Positions 34,399 through 43,339 of a stretch of 64,000 bases of DNA are shown piece by piece. The notes under the pieces are model-generated. The model did no database searches and was not told where the DNA came from. It was given only the letters and a program-made list of their open reading frames with translations. This DNA is from Undibacterium umbellatum (lineage in GTDB: Bacteria; Pseudomonadota; Gammaproteobacteria; Burkholderiales; Burkholderiaceae_D), in contig NZ_JACOFX010000020.1 in the NCBI RefSeq assembly GCF_014284125.1, positions 1 to 64,000 of the forward strand, in the 5' to 3' direction. Numbering within the stretch: the stretch's first letter is position 1; every line of letters begins with the position of its first letter. A program made the position numbers and the translations under genes.

Positions 34399-35006
34399 TA
34401 TTTAGCCCTCACTTGCATGGTTGAACCTGAATACCAGTCTATGGAATTAATGGCGTCCACACTTTGCAAATACAGTTTTTCAAAGGTAGGAATACGCGCA
34501 TCATTCATGATGAAAGGCTGGGCTGCGCATAAAGCAGCGTACAGGTACGCGTTGGGAAAAGCCGCCAGCAACCAGTTCGTCGTATTGATAGTTGACAAAG
34601 CTGGTATGCGCTGCTGATAAGTCAATTCCAGTTGATAAGCTGCATCCGGTACCGGTGCCAATTGCAGCTGTTGGCCAATGACAGAAAATGCCACTGGTGT
34701 GCCAGTTGCGGCACCTGCGTGATCAGCGCTGAGCTGATCTGGAGAAGCATAACGCAGCACCGTCACCGGATCGCTGCGCAATATCAACCTCCTCATTTCC
34801 AGCATATCAAGCGGCAAGTTCACATAGGCATTGCCAGCTATTGTCGGTAGATTGCTGCGTACATCCATGGGTCGTGCAACAATATCCGACGACATCTTGG
34901 CCTCAGCCAAAGCAATAAAATCAGCAATGAACGGTGTCAGATCAGTACGATGCAACCAGCTACTCACGGCTGTCTGCAGACTTGCATAATCAGTGATAGC
35001 GCTCAT
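34398..35006 (-). CDS. Head-tail adaptor, SU10-adaptor-like
   Basis: A 202-residue protein: ITDYASLQTAVSSWLHRTDL, IADFIALAEAKM, then a domain with LDMLEMRRLIL and a final YLQSVDAINSIDWYSGS. This is the pattern of podovirus adaptor proteins that sit on the portal (SU10 adaptor family). It is placed between capsid-associated genes and the fibre genes, as expected. Confidence 0.75.
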   Translation of the reverse strand: MSAITDYASLQTAVSSWLHRTDLTPFIADFIALAEAKMSSDIVARPMDVRSNLPTIAGNAYVNLPLDMLEMRRLILRSDPVTVLRYASPDQLSADHAGAATGTPVAFSVIGQQLQLAPVPDAAYQLELTYQQRIPALSTINTTNWLLAAFPNAYLYAALCAAQPFIMNDARIPTFEKLYLQSVDAINSIDWYSGSTMQVRAK

Positions 35007-35287
35007 ACCTGGCCTCCCCAGACACGAAAGGCAGACAGTGCAGGATCAGCCAGCATGCTCTTTACATGCACGGCTTCCGCCATGAATTCCTGGAAACTGA
35101 TACCTTTGTCATTCAGATATTTCTCTACGATCACCATGGGGAAAGACGCTGCATGCCGCATATCAGCCGAACCATGCTTTCCTTCCTTGTGCAGCGCTTG
35201 AGTATGCTCAGCAATGGCCGTGCAATCCTGCACACGCTCAAACGTAACATCACCACCTTCTACATGGATATTGGTCGTGACTGCCAT
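35003..35287 (-). CDS. Head-region hypothetical, 94 residues
   Basis: A small soluble protein (MAVTTNIHVEGGDVTFERVQD...) with a helical middle (AASFPMVIVEKYLNDKGISF). Overlaps its neighbours by 1-4 bp in the virion operon. No family recognised. Confidence 0.6.
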   Translation of the reverse strand: MAVTTNIHVEGGDVTFERVQDCTAIAEHTQALHKEGKHGSADMRHAASFPMVIVEKYLNDKGISFQEFMAEAVHVKSMLADPALSAFRVWGGQV

Positions 35288-35592
35288 TACATGTTCTCCA
35301 GTGGGGAAACCTGTACGACACCCGCAGCAGCCACCTGTATCGCGGCGATCCTGTCATTGCCATTCACACTCAGGATGACCGCGTCGCCAGGCTGCACCTG
35401 CAAATCAGTGCTCAAAGCAGTCGCAGATGATTTTCCAAGTCGCACACAAGCTGGCGCGGTCGCCGCGACACGGATAAAGCGCGGTAATTCACCGCTGGAC
35501 ATTGTTGGAATAGTTGCAGATGCAGACGTACCCGAAGTGGCGATTGCCACCCCGGTGGTCTGACTCGACACGGTGATGTATCCACCATTCAT
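35287..35592 (-). CDS. Putative head decoration protein
   Basis: A 101-residue beta-rich protein (GVAIATSGTSASATIPTM, LPRFIRVAATAPACVRLG) directly downstream of the capsid gene. Small beta-rich proteins here are often capsid decoration or stabilisation proteins; that is inferred from place and composition. Confidence 0.5.
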   Translation of the reverse strand: MNGGYITVSSQTTGVAIATSGTSASATIPTMSSGELPRFIRVAATAPACVRLGKSSATALSTDLQVQPGDAVILSVNGNDRIAAIQVAAAGVVQVSPLENM

Positions 35593-35706
35593 AAAACCTC
35601 CTGCGCTTCACAGCGTTTTGATTCAATTGAAAAAGGCGGGGCTTGCACCCGCCAGCTTTTTATGTCGCCATCAAAAACCGATGGCTGCATATTCGAACAT
35701 CAACAA

Positions 35707-36630
35707 TTACAAGACGTCGTAAATCGCACCATGCGCTTTCGGTGCACGGCATTCCAGCGTGTACTCCACCACCAGTTCACGCTGTACTGCATCGCCTGTC
35801 GTCGCCAGTTCGATAGTGCTAAACGGGCGCAAATAAGCCAGAGCCAATTTGTCGGCCTGCAAGACAAACACATCACGCGCTGCCTGGAATCGGTTCGGTA
35901 CCACCTTCAAGGAACCAAAGTCAGATACATACACATCAATCGCAGCATACAGCTTGGCGTCTTCCGACTTGTCAAAGCGTGTAGCATTACCAGAAAATGT
36001 AGAGAAAGTCTGTTTCTGCGCCGGGCCAACCATGATGGTGTCAGGCTCGCCACCAGCGCTATAGCATTTCTGCAAGACGTTCTTCAACTGTGCTTCAGTA
36101 AAAGCGCGCGGTGTACCGACCGTGCGGCCAGTGTTACCGGTATACGATGCCAAAGTACCGGCATTGTTATCGACATTATCAACTACCCAACCGATCAAAC
36201 CACGTGCCTGGCGTGGCGAAGTTGCTGCCACATCGAGTTGACACAGAGCCGACTCCATATCACGCTTCAACTCCAGTGAAGCCATGGACAACTGATAAGC
36301 CAGTTCATCCTTGCGACCCGCCGGGTTCATCGCTTGCTGGGTACCAGAGACGATCACGGTCTTCGATGCGATTTGCGTACGATTACTCAAGCGCACAGTC
36401 GGCGTCACGCTCTTGGCCGTGGCATTATCACCCTCTGCTTGCGCATTGGTGGTCACTGCACTGGCCAAGTCCTGCGTTTGCCATTCATGCAAAGTATTGC
36501 TGGCCTTGGCCTTGGCCGCCATATTCATCAAGGGCGTAGTGGTAGGCGAAATACGATAGATAATATCGCTGAGATCTTCCTTGTTACCGATTGCACTGGT
36601 CGTTACATAGGTATTGCTTGGTGCTGTCAT
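35707..36630 (-). CDS. Major capsid protein, SU10/DUF5309-like
   Basis: A 307-residue protein with the DUF5309 pattern: SAIGNKEDLSDIIYRISP at the start, TPLMNMA, LHEWQTQDLA, then ELAYQLSMASLELKRDMESA and a C-terminal RELVVEYTLECRAPKAHG. Family members form the shell of SU10-like podoviruses. It comes directly after a scaffold-type gene and before adaptor genes. The length is normal for the family. Confidence 0.85.
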   Translation of the reverse strand: MTAPSNTYVTTSAIGNKEDLSDIIYRISPTTTPLMNMAAKAKASNTLHEWQTQDLASAVTTNAQAEGDNATAKSVTPTVRLSNRTQIASKTVIVSGTQQAMNPAGRKDELAYQLSMASLELKRDMESALCQLDVAATSPRQARGLIGWVVDNVDNNAGTLASYTGNTGRTVGTPRAFTEAQLKNVLQKCYSAGGEPDTIMVGPAQKQTFSTFSGNATRFDKSEDAKLYAAIDVYVSDFGSLKVVPNRFQAARDVFVLQADKLALAYLRPFSTIELATTGDAVQRELVVEYTLECRAPKAHGAIYDVL

Positions 36631-36654
36631 AGATTTCTCCGGGGTCTCGCGACC

Positions 36655-37635
36655 TTAAATAAATTTTGCAAAAAGGGATGCAGCGTCTTCAACTCTGCCG
36701 GATTTGGCAAGACGCTGCATGGCAGCCTGACGACCATCACCACCGGGCGATTCGCCCACACCCGGTCTGACTACCTTTTGCGGTATGCTCGTCACACGTT
36801 TGGCTGCCGCATTGGCTTTAGACATCATGGCGTCGTACAACATGGCTTTGCGTCCCAGCAAAACTGCCTTGTGGTCGGCAATGCTGTCTACCAGATGATG
36901 TTCAAAACCTTGCTCCAATAGATAGCGGCGAATGGCGTTACTTTCAGCCTCAGCCTTTCTGCTGTCTTTCCAGTCCGGTAGCTTGGCAAGAAGTTCTTCT
37001 TGCTGCGTATGGAGCACAGACTGCAGATGGTGCGCCTGCTCTGCCTGGGCAATATGCGCCAGGTGTTGTTGTTGCTGAATATTTTTCTGATAGGCTGCTT
37101 GTCTCCTTTGATAGAGGTGCTGCTGTTTCAGATATTCAGCCGGGTTATTGTCCAGCAAATGTTCCCAGTCTATCTGCTGTTGCTGGTTCAAAGCGCCTTC
37201 GATTTGCGCCGCCATCTTTTGCAGATTGCTGGCATATTCCTGGCGCTCCTGGGTAGCCCGCTGGATCTCAGCATCAGCGGCTTTACGCTGCTCAGCCACT
37301 TCCATGGTCTTTCTGGTATAGTCGGATTGACGCAAGCCGTTTTTATAGGCATCTGCCAGTTCTGCCTTCGATAAATTGACAGTCTTGCCATCTACTACTA
37401 TGGTGACAGCCTCATCATCTCTGGCGTACAAGTCCTGTTCTGCATCCTCAGTGACAGGCTCTTCAGAAAAAGTATCATTTCTGTCCCGTCGACCACTCAA
37501 GTCATCCAGAACTTCCTTCTCCAGAGCCTGAGCACTCTTTTCATGTGCCTGAGGTTCCAGAAAGGCGCCCATGGCTTGCGCTGCACCATCTACATTCAAA
37601 GCACTACTTGTGGGTTCAGTTACCTGATTGTCCAT
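36655..37635 (-). CDS. Capsid scaffolding protein
   Basis: A 326-residue protein from ATG 37635 (MDNQVTEPTSSALN). Acidic N-terminus, a DGKTVNLSKAELADAY segment, then long coiled, Gln-rich helices (QERQEYASNLQKMAAQIEGA, RRQAAYQKNIQQQ) and a basic end. This is typical of podovirus scaffolds between portal and capsid genes. It would guide shell assembly and leave before maturation. Confidence 0.75.
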   Translation of the reverse strand: MDNQVTEPTSSALNVDGAAQAMGAFLEPQAHEKSAQALEKEVLDDLSGRRDRNDTFSEEPVTEDAEQDLYARDDEAVTIVVDGKTVNLSKAELADAYKNGLRQSDYTRKTMEVAEQRKAADAEIQRATQERQEYASNLQKMAAQIEGALNQQQQIDWEHLLDNNPAEYLKQQHLYQRRQAAYQKNIQQQQHLAHIAQAEQAHHLQSVLHTQQEELLAKLPDWKDSRKAEAESNAIRRYLLEQGFEHHLVDSIADHKAVLLGRKAMLYDAMMSKANAAAKRVTSIPQKVVRPGVGESPGGDGRQAAMQRLAKSGRVEDAASLFAKFI

Positions 37636-37748
37636 ATTCCATCTCCAATCAATGAATGGGACTTCCACCCATTCCCGGCGCCTCACGGCGTTAAGATTTA
37701 TCCGGCAGAAAAACCGCTATCGCGGCCATCCAGTGTGCCGGACTAACA

Positions 37749-37910
37749 CTAGACTTTGATAATTTCACCACTATTGAGCTGATAAGCAGCCTCGCCACAT
37801 GCCACTCTGACCCAGCCCTTGGCTGTCTGTATCATCGCCACCGTAGGATGCGGATGAAAAGCCATTGCAACAGAATCCTTCCAGCCCTTGAAATCTTGTA
37901 CCGCCTTCAC
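37749..37910 (-). CDS. Small phage protein, GTG start
   Basis: A 53-residue protein whose best start is a GTG at 37910 that overlaps the upstream stop by 4 bp (GTGA). Upstream residues in the open frame lie inside the previous gene and are not protein-like. Sequence KAVQDFKGWKDSVAMAFHPH, ending EAAYQLNSGEIIKV. No family recognised; the tight coupling supports a real gene. Confidence 0.55.
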   Translation of the reverse strand: MKAVQDFKGWKDSVAMAFHPHPTVAMIQTAKGWVRVACGEAAYQLNSGEIIKV

Positions 37911-38188
37911 CAGTTCTTCAAACGATGCATCAGGCCCTGTTTGTGCTCCACTTCCAGTTGCGCCAGCTTGCCGGTTTCCAGCGTTGTATCGAGCTGGCTT
38001 TTGAGTTTCTTCAACATGGCCAGATACATCCAGAGTTTTTCCCGTCCCTCGGCGTCGCGTGCTGGAGAGTTTTTCCATTTTTCTGTGACCTCATTTTCTA
38101 TATCAGCAAATGCCTGCTGATAGGCTTCATTCTCCAGCACTTCCCTGCCGCGGCTGGCTGCGTGTACGCGTTGTTCAAATGTGCTCAT
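37907..38188 (-). CDS. Portal-proximal phage protein, 93 residues
   Basis: Starts MSTFEQRVHAASRGREVLEN; helical, with DIENEVTEKWKNSPARDAEG as its core. Proteins with this core are regularly found between portal and scaffold in podoviruses. Overlaps the portal stop. Confidence 0.7.
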   Translation of the reverse strand: MSTFEQRVHAASRGREVLENEAYQQAFADIENEVTEKWKNSPARDAEGREKLWMYLAMLKKLKSQLDTTLETGKLAQLEVEHKQGLMHRLKNW

Positions 38189-40523
38189 CATTCACTCCTG
38201 TCAGTCCATTTGTCATTTCGGTAGTCATTCCATCCACGAAGCAAGCATCCAGTTGTGGTTGCGGCTGCATCTTTGCCTCCGCTGTAATACGGGCGACCAT
38301 CATCCTGGTTTCTGCCTCCAACTGCGCTTTCCAACGCTCAAACTCCATGCGCTGCTGGGCAAGCTGTGCATCCAGTTGCGCTTTATGCTGGCGTTCCTGC
38401 ATATCATTCTGCGACTGCGCCTGCTGTTTTTGCGCTTCCAGTTGCAGTTCACGCTCGCGCAACATGGCTTCCTGCTGCAATTCACGTTCACGCATTTGCA
38501 TCTCCATCATGTGCTTTTCTTTACTGGCCTGCATTTGCATCTGTGTTTTTTGCTGCTCCGCCTGCATCTGCATTTGTGCAGGATCAGGCGGTGGTGGCGG
38601 TGCTGGTGGATTTTTAGCTGGATCGCTAAAAAACTTGTCGCCATTCTTAAAACCCAGCAAGCGCGCCAGTTCAGAACTCGATTGGTAAATCCCTTGCGGA
38701 TTCGCTATCCCCAAAGGAAAAACCTTCTCCTGCTGCGCCAGCAAGGCCATCAGATGATTCACTTTCTGGTCTTTGTTACCCAGACCTATACCAACATTGA
38801 TACTCACGTCAAACTGGTTGCGCCATTCACGCGGATCAATATCCACCCAGCCATTTGATAATCTGACCTGTGCCTTCTTGTCCTGATGCTGGCATATCAG
38901 TTTCAACACCAGTTTGAACAACTCAGTAAAACCTTCCGCAAAGTTGCGTGAGATCAAATCCAGACGCATATCCGCCTTGTTGGTGATGATATTCATCCCC
39001 TGCGCAGTCTGGTTCAAGCCATCAGAGTCATTGCCCTGGCTATAGCGCGTCCAACCTGTCTTGTTTTCCAGGTCTTGCTGTATGTAATCGAGCAGGCCCA
39101 TGGCTTCGCCAGTATTACCTTGCGCCTGGTCAAGTCTGCCCACCGCGCCGGGCTGTTTGATACGCACCACACCACCTGGGCGCGACGTCAGCAAATCATC
39201 CAGATTCACCTGACCTTCCACTGCGTAATAGCGGCCATTGACGTTCAAATACAGATTATCAAGCTGACTGCGCAGGATACTGGTCTTGGTTTTCTGGCTT
39301 TCCATCGCCAGATCGGCAATCGACAGACCAAAAAAAGTATGCGGCAATGGCACAGGCGTAATATCAACAAAGGGGATGAAATCCACCTCTTCATTGTCAA
39401 GCAACTCATTACCCGCCACAGTTACCTTGCGTAATTCACTGATGCCATCACCGTCAAAATCACAACGCACATAAGCTTCCGTGATCCAGATCTTGCGTTG
39501 ACTATCATCGGCACTCGTCGCTTCGTCTGACAAATAGGCATTTTCATCATTCCAGCTCAGTCGCTGTACGCGTTCCAGATTCAAGGCTTGCCCCTGATCT
39601 TCGCCACCGATATTGTCCACGTTCTTGTAACCCATGGATTTCAGCTCAGAGACCGTGCGTTGCACTCTGTGGCCGACAAACTTGGCTGTCTGTATGTCCT
39701 TGGCATTGCGCGCAATCAGAAATTCTTCAGGTGGCACATTGTCGATCTGTATCTTGCCGCCAGTCTTCACGCGCTTGCAAGTAATGTCATACAGCATTTC
39801 AGGTGGCTGTGCCTGAATTTGCTGTAACTGCGCTTGCAACTGCTGCACCGCTGGATTAGCTGGCGGCATATTTGGCTGACCAGGTGGCTGTCCGGGTTGC
39901 TGAGCGTTCGCTTGTGGTGCCTGCTGCATTTGCAGACTGATTTGCTGGTTAATCTGTTCGACCGCCTGCTGACGCTGTTTGGCATCATCCTCATCCGGAT
40001 AAGTCTGCTGAGCTATCACCTCAATTTCAGGATCATCCAGGATTTGCGCCAACTCTATCTGATTCAGACCTTTATATTCTTCTTTCGCCTCTTCAAAACG
40101 CGTATCCCACCACACCTTGACGATACCATTTTTTTGTAGCAGAGCGTCCTTCATCCACACATAAGCTATCTTGTGACCATTGTTCTTTTTAAAGAACAGG
40201 TAATTGATATACTCGGTCGCCGCCTTGGCCCTGGCTTCGTCGTCCGGGTTTTGCGGTTCAAATTCGACAATTGAATCACCACCGCAAAACGTCACCATCA
40301 ATTGCGGCAGCATAGACTCTATCGTGTCACGCACATCGGTAGAAACTACCGATGAACGCCCATCCACTTCTGGCGGTGACAAATCACCAACCGCCAGGCC
40401 AAGATAATAATATTCCGCCTTTTGCCTGGCTTGCGACAAACGCGAAGATGAATAACCCAGGCTCTGGCGCATTTCTGTCTGCACCAGTGCTTTCAATTCG
40501 TCTTGAGATAAAGCTTTAGCCAT
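38175..40523 (-). CDS. Portal protein, podovirus type
   Basis: A 782-residue portal. The core has VDGRSSVVSTDVRDTIESML, VWMKDALLQKNGIVKVWWD, and IDNVPPEEFLIARNAKD, which are characteristic of large podovirus portals (SU10 and P22-like group). The C-terminus is a long Gln/Glu/Met helical barrel (QMQMQAEQQKTQMQMQAS-type repeats). It forms the ring for DNA entry and exit at one vertex. Large size and the barrel tail are normal for the group. Confidence 0.88.
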   Translation of the reverse strand: MAKALSQDELKALVQTEMRQSLGYSSSRLSQARQKAEYYYLGLAVGDLSPPEVDGRSSVVSTDVRDTIESMLPQLMVTFCGGDSIVEFEPQNPDDEARAKAATEYINYLFFKKNNGHKIAYVWMKDALLQKNGIVKVWWDTRFEEAKEEYKGLNQIELAQILDDPEIEVIAQQTYPDEDDAKQRQQAVEQINQQISLQMQQAPQANAQQPGQPPGQPNMPPANPAVQQLQAQLQQIQAQPPEMLYDITCKRVKTGGKIQIDNVPPEEFLIARNAKDIQTAKFVGHRVQRTVSELKSMGYKNVDNIGGEDQGQALNLERVQRLSWNDENAYLSDEATSADDSQRKIWITEAYVRCDFDGDGISELRKVTVAGNELLDNEEVDFIPFVDITPVPLPHTFFGLSIADLAMESQKTKTSILRSQLDNLYLNVNGRYYAVEGQVNLDDLLTSRPGGVVRIKQPGAVGRLDQAQGNTGEAMGLLDYIQQDLENKTGWTRYSQGNDSDGLNQTAQGMNIITNKADMRLDLISRNFAEGFTELFKLVLKLICQHQDKKAQVRLSNGWVDIDPREWRNQFDVSINVGIGLGNKDQKVNHLMALLAQQEKVFPLGIANPQGIYQSSSELARLLGFKNGDKFFSDPAKNPPAPPPPPDPAQMQMQAEQQKTQMQMQASKEKHMMEMQMRERELQQEAMLRERELQLEAQKQQAQSQNDMQERQHKAQLDAQLAQQRMEFERWKAQLEAETRMMVARITAEAKMQPQPQLDACFVDGMTTEMTNGLTGVNDEHI

Positions 40524-40531
40524 TCCATCCT

Positions 40532-41779
40532 CTATGCATAAGTAAATTTAGGGTAATTCAGTTTGCCGCCCCATTCTTCATTCGACATCGCCTCCGCATT
40601 GATGCAGATATAGCGCAAGTTGTCCGCACCATGACTGAACTCGTCATGCAAGGGTGCGCCCGCTTCATTCGTGCTTTGATTAATCACGCGACGGTAACGC
40701 TTGACGCACTCAATCAGACGCGCAGTTTTATCCGCATCAAACCACAAGCGTCCAAATGTCATGCGCGTCAGACGTATGCCATCTTCCACACTCATGCTCG
40801 GCGTGATCGCCACATCCCAGCCCAGAGCCGTCATGATTTCTTCTGCGCTCTTGCCAGTCTTGAAGTCCTTGTTGCGGCCATCGTGAGGTAAAAATAGTTT
40901 TCCCCAATTCATATTCTTTTGCTTCAACAAGGCAGAGTAATAATCCAGGGTTTGATGGCTGTCTTCCAGGTATTCAATCACCCGCAATTCCGAACTTTGT
41001 CTCTGCACCAGGCTGATCGCCATTGCATCATTCCAGCCCAGGTCCACCACTACATGCACTTTCAGCATGGGGTCATACGGCACATGACAAATCCTGCCCT
41101 GTCCGCCTGCAACTTCGTGGTAATAAATAGCGCCACTTACCGCAGGTTTACATTCACCATCCCAGATATTCTTATAAGCTTCAGGTTCACGCTGCATGCA
41201 GGTTTGCCTTTCTCTCTCCAGCACTTCCGGGAACCAGGGGTTATCCCGCCAGTTCATCAAAATCGAGACACAATCATGCGGTGGCCGTGCGACAAAACGC
41301 TGATGGGTAGGATCGGTTTCCAGTTCTGGGTTATAAGTCACCCAGATTTCGGATCCGGCAGTGCGTATCGTCGGTATCAAAATACTCCATGACCTATCTG
41401 AGACACTCTGACCTTCTTCTATCCACACCTTGGTACAACCTTCAAAAGACTTGATACTGTCAGCCGTCTGGTCAGACAAACCACTGAAATAAAAACGTGT
41501 GCCATTCATGCCGCGAATTTCTGATTCATACACCTGATAGAAGTTGCTTAGCCCAAGAGCCGCGATCTGATCACGCAAAAGCTGGTGCACCGATTGCTTG
41601 ATCGACTTCTGCAATTCACGCGCACATAAAATCCGCTCCACATTCTGCACACCCAGCAATAGCAAGGCGCGGGCAAAGCCCCAGGACTTGCCACTGCCAC
41701 GGCCTCCACGCGCCACCTTGTAACGCGCAGGCTGGAATAAAAATTCCAGTTTTTCAGGGAATTCACATTCAATTTGCAT
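40532..41779 (-). CDS. terL: Terminase large subunit
   Basis: A 415-residue DNA-packaging motor. ATPase: Walker A GGRGSGKS at residues 25-32, Walker B (V)WIEEGQ, and the coupling TYNPEL region. Nuclease: VVDLGWNDA in the middle and HDEFSHGADNLRY near the end. I start at ATG 41779 (MQIECEFPEKLEFLF), inside the end of the small subunit gene, because family members begin close to the FPEKL segment; a GTG at 41809 is the alternative. Both enzymatic halves look complete. Confidence 0.9.
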   Translation of the reverse strand: MQIECEFPEKLEFLFQPARYKVARGGRGSGKSWGFARALLLLGVQNVERILCARELQKSIKQSVHQLLRDQIAALGLSNFYQVYESEIRGMNGTRFYFSGLSDQTADSIKSFEGCTKVWIEEGQSVSDRSWSILIPTIRTAGSEIWVTYNPELETDPTHQRFVARPPHDCVSILMNWRDNPWFPEVLERERQTCMQREPEAYKNIWDGECKPAVSGAIYYHEVAGGQGRICHVPYDPMLKVHVVVDLGWNDAMAISLVQRQSSELRVIEYLEDSHQTLDYYSALLKQKNMNWGKLFLPHDGRNKDFKTGKSAEEIMTALGWDVAITPSMSVEDGIRLTRMTFGRLWFDADKTARLIECVKRYRRVINQSTNEAGAPLHDEFSHGADNLRYICINAEAMSNEEWGGKLNYPKFTYA

Positions 41780-42089
41780 TGGGCTTGACCAGTTTGATGG
41801 CAATATCACTAATCAAATGCTCGCCGTTTTCACCTGCACCATTGACTTGCAAGGGTAAAATCTTCAGATACAGCACTGTCCAGAATGCTTTTTCATTGGT
41901 CGGGTCTTCACGCGCCCATTGCGCCAGGCGCAAAGCACCGCCGAGTTCCTCACCTGCTTTGGCAATCGCATCCCTGACAGTCAACGTCGACTGGCTTACT
42001 GCTTTCTTCGGTCGCCCGCGTGTCTTGGGTGCTGGTTTCGATGTAGGCGTGGATACAACATTAGCCTTCGCATTTTTGCTTTCACTCAT
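41769..42089 (-). CDS. Terminase small subunit, putative
   Basis: A 106-residue protein: a basic, proline-rich N-terminus (TRGRPKKAVSQS) and a helical part ending with WTVLYLKILPLQVNGAGENG. Its place before terL and the L.LLP.QV-like segment fit small terminases of podoviruses. It would recognise phage DNA; whether it is specific is unknown. Confidence 0.65.
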   Translation of the reverse strand: MSESKNAKANVVSTPTSKPAPKTRGRPKKAVSQSTLTVRDAIAKAGEELGGALRLAQWAREDPTNEKAFWTVLYLKILPLQVNGAGENGEHLISDIAIKLVKPNAN

Positions 42090-42328
42090 TAATTTTCAGG
42101 ATGCCTTGCAGCTTGTCCTGCTCCAGGTTGATCAGTATTGGCCCGTCCGGGAATCATGGGCAGCGCATCTGCAAGGACTACTTTGCCTGCGCACATTCCC
42201 ATGATCCCCGTCAACGCCTGAAAAGATTTACCTGTCTGCTGCTTCGCGTTCAGTATGGTCAGCACGATGTGTAGGGTGATACGCTTGCAATCACAAACAG
42301 GTAAAAGCCTGAGCACCAGCACAAACAT
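42089..42328 (-). CDS. Doubtful first ORF of the particle operon
   Basis: A 79-residue frame whose TAA overlaps the terminase ATG by one base. It has no ribosome site and no recognisable family. A second frame close by reads FPDGPILINLEQDKLQGILK before its own stop, which looks more protein-like than the end of the called frame, so a frameshifted remnant is possible. Confidence 0.3.
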   Translation of the reverse strand: MFVLVLRLLPVCDCKRITLHIVLTILNAKQQTGKSFQALTGIMGMCAGKVVLADALPMIPGRANTDQPGAGQAARHPEN

Positions 42329-42390
42329 GCTGCGCGGTGCGATTCTGACAATTTTCTACACTCATCAACAAAATTCGCCAACAAAACGCA

Positions 42391-42427
42391 GAAAACAAAA
42401 AGCCCCGCTGCTTTACAGTAGCGGGGC
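42391..42427 (-). terminator. Terminator of tandem unit 1
   Basis: Stem GCCCCGCT (42402-42409) with AGCGGGGC (42420-42427). On the minus strand the stem is followed by TTTTTGTTTTC. It lies between promoter unit 1 and the terminase genes. Confidence 0.85.
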
Positions 42428-42480
42428 CAGATCAACTCTAACAAATCAAATTCTTTAGGACGCAAAACGCCCTGAGTAGA

Positions 42481-42509
42481 ACTATATACTGATTATTTAA
42501 TCAGTGCAA
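42481..42509 (-). promoter_or_regulatory. Promoter with operator, tandem unit 1
   Basis: Minus-strand -35 TTGCAC (42504-42509), 17-bp spacer, -10 TATAGT (42481-42486). The spacer region is an 18-bp near-perfect palindrome, ACTGATTATTTAATCAGT (42488-42505), which suggests a repressor or activator site overlapping the promoter. Confidence 0.8.
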
Positions 42510-42595
42510 ATTTTTCTTAAGCTCCAACATTGACAGGGAAATTCCCTGAAAATACGGCGCAGAAGATTATAAAAAATCCTGAAGGTCAAAACCAA

Positions 42596-42626
42596 AAACC
42601 CCACTTTTTACAAAGCAGGGCTCGTG
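42596..42626 (-). terminator. Terminator of tandem unit 2
   Basis: In minus-strand RNA CCCUGCUUU pairs with AAAGUGGGG through G-U wobbles and is followed by UUUUUGGUUUU. The plus strand would have mismatches at the same places, which supports minus-strand use. Confidence 0.75.
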
Positions 42627-42683
42627 GTTTTTATCTGAGGGATACTACAACTTGGCAACAGGACGCAGCTCGCCCTGAACAAC

Positions 42684-42712
42684 ACTATATACTGATTATT
42701 TAATCAGTGCAA
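42684..42712 (-). promoter_or_regulatory. Promoter with operator, tandem unit 2
   Basis: -35 TTGCAC (42707-42712), 17-bp spacer, -10 TATAGT (42684-42689), same 18-bp palindrome at 42691-42708. It lies 203 bp from unit 1, and the leader after the promoter (CAGGGCGAGCTGCG) is conserved with unit 3. Confidence 0.8.
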
Positions 42713-42826
42713 ATTTTTCTTATTACAGCCTAACACATAAACGCGGCAAGAAAACAACATCTGAATTCGACCCAACGAAAGTTTTAATAAATAAAAATAA
42801 TCAATAAAAACAAGGCGTTAAAAACC

Positions 42827-42860
42827 AAAAACCCTACTTTTTTCAAAGCAGGGTCCGTGG
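42827..42860 (-). terminator. Terminator of tandem unit 3
   Basis: Minus-strand stem ACCCTGCTTT with AAAGTAGGGT (one G-U pair), then TTTTTGGTTTTT. Same place relative to its promoter as in units 1 and 2, giving RNAs of roughly 75-90 nt. Confidence 0.75.
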
Positions 42861-42916
42861 TTTTTATCTGAGGGATACTACAGCTTGGCAACAAGGCGCA
42901 ACTCGCCCTGAACAAC

Positions 42917-42945
42917 ACTATACACTGATTATTTAATCAGTACAA
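42917..42945 (-). promoter_or_regulatory. Promoter with operator, tandem unit 3
   Basis: -35 TTGTAC (42940-42945), 17-bp spacer, -10 TATAGT (42917-42922), palindrome at 42924-42941. The most distal of the three copies. Confidence 0.8.
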
Positions 42946-42949
42946 ATTT

Positions 42950-43339
42950 TTCTTAACACAGTGTTTCGTATGAGAATCACAAGAAAAAACAGCGTAGATA
43001 GCGGCAGACAGCTGCGCCGGCAAGCCTGTGTATTAGCAAAGAAATAGGCGCGCAAATTCCACAAGATCAATATAGACACAAGGGCTTGCTTTCAGTCATA
43101 TAATTATCCAAAGCAAATTTTTGGCTAAGAGGCCGTTCGAGATCTGTAGCGAGCGGGCATCAGCGGGGCCTGGGGAACAAGAACGCAGCACAAAAAGCGG
43201 AGTGTACTCACGTGCATGAGCATTTTGAGCAGCAAATGATTCCGCGTAGACTCCGGTTGCGCACGCGCAGTAAGATCGTGAACTGGTTCCAAGATCGCAA
43301 ACAGGTTCTAAAAGTGTTCACTATGGGGAGCCAGGTATC
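42950..43339. other. Intergenic before the MASE1 kinase
   Basis: About 390 bp with no convincing gene. The right part (43130-43300) is GC-richer than the left and could mark the edge between the phage block and chromosome. I see no tRNA and no direct repeat that would serve as an attachment site. Confidence 0.4.

Noticed and set aside
9997-42328. Tailocin or contractile injection system
   Set aside because: No sheath, tube, baseplate or tape-measure gene is present; portal, capsid and terminase genes are intact, so a DNA-packaging podovirus-type head is encoded.
42391-42945. Three evenly spaced repeats as a CRISPR array
   Set aside because: Units are 200-230 bp apart and consist of promoter, leader and terminator; there are no uniform short repeats with unique spacers.
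43086-43339. tRNA or attachment site at the right edge of the block
   Set aside because: No cloverleaf-forming sequence and no matching direct repeat near 9,630-9,996 that I could see.
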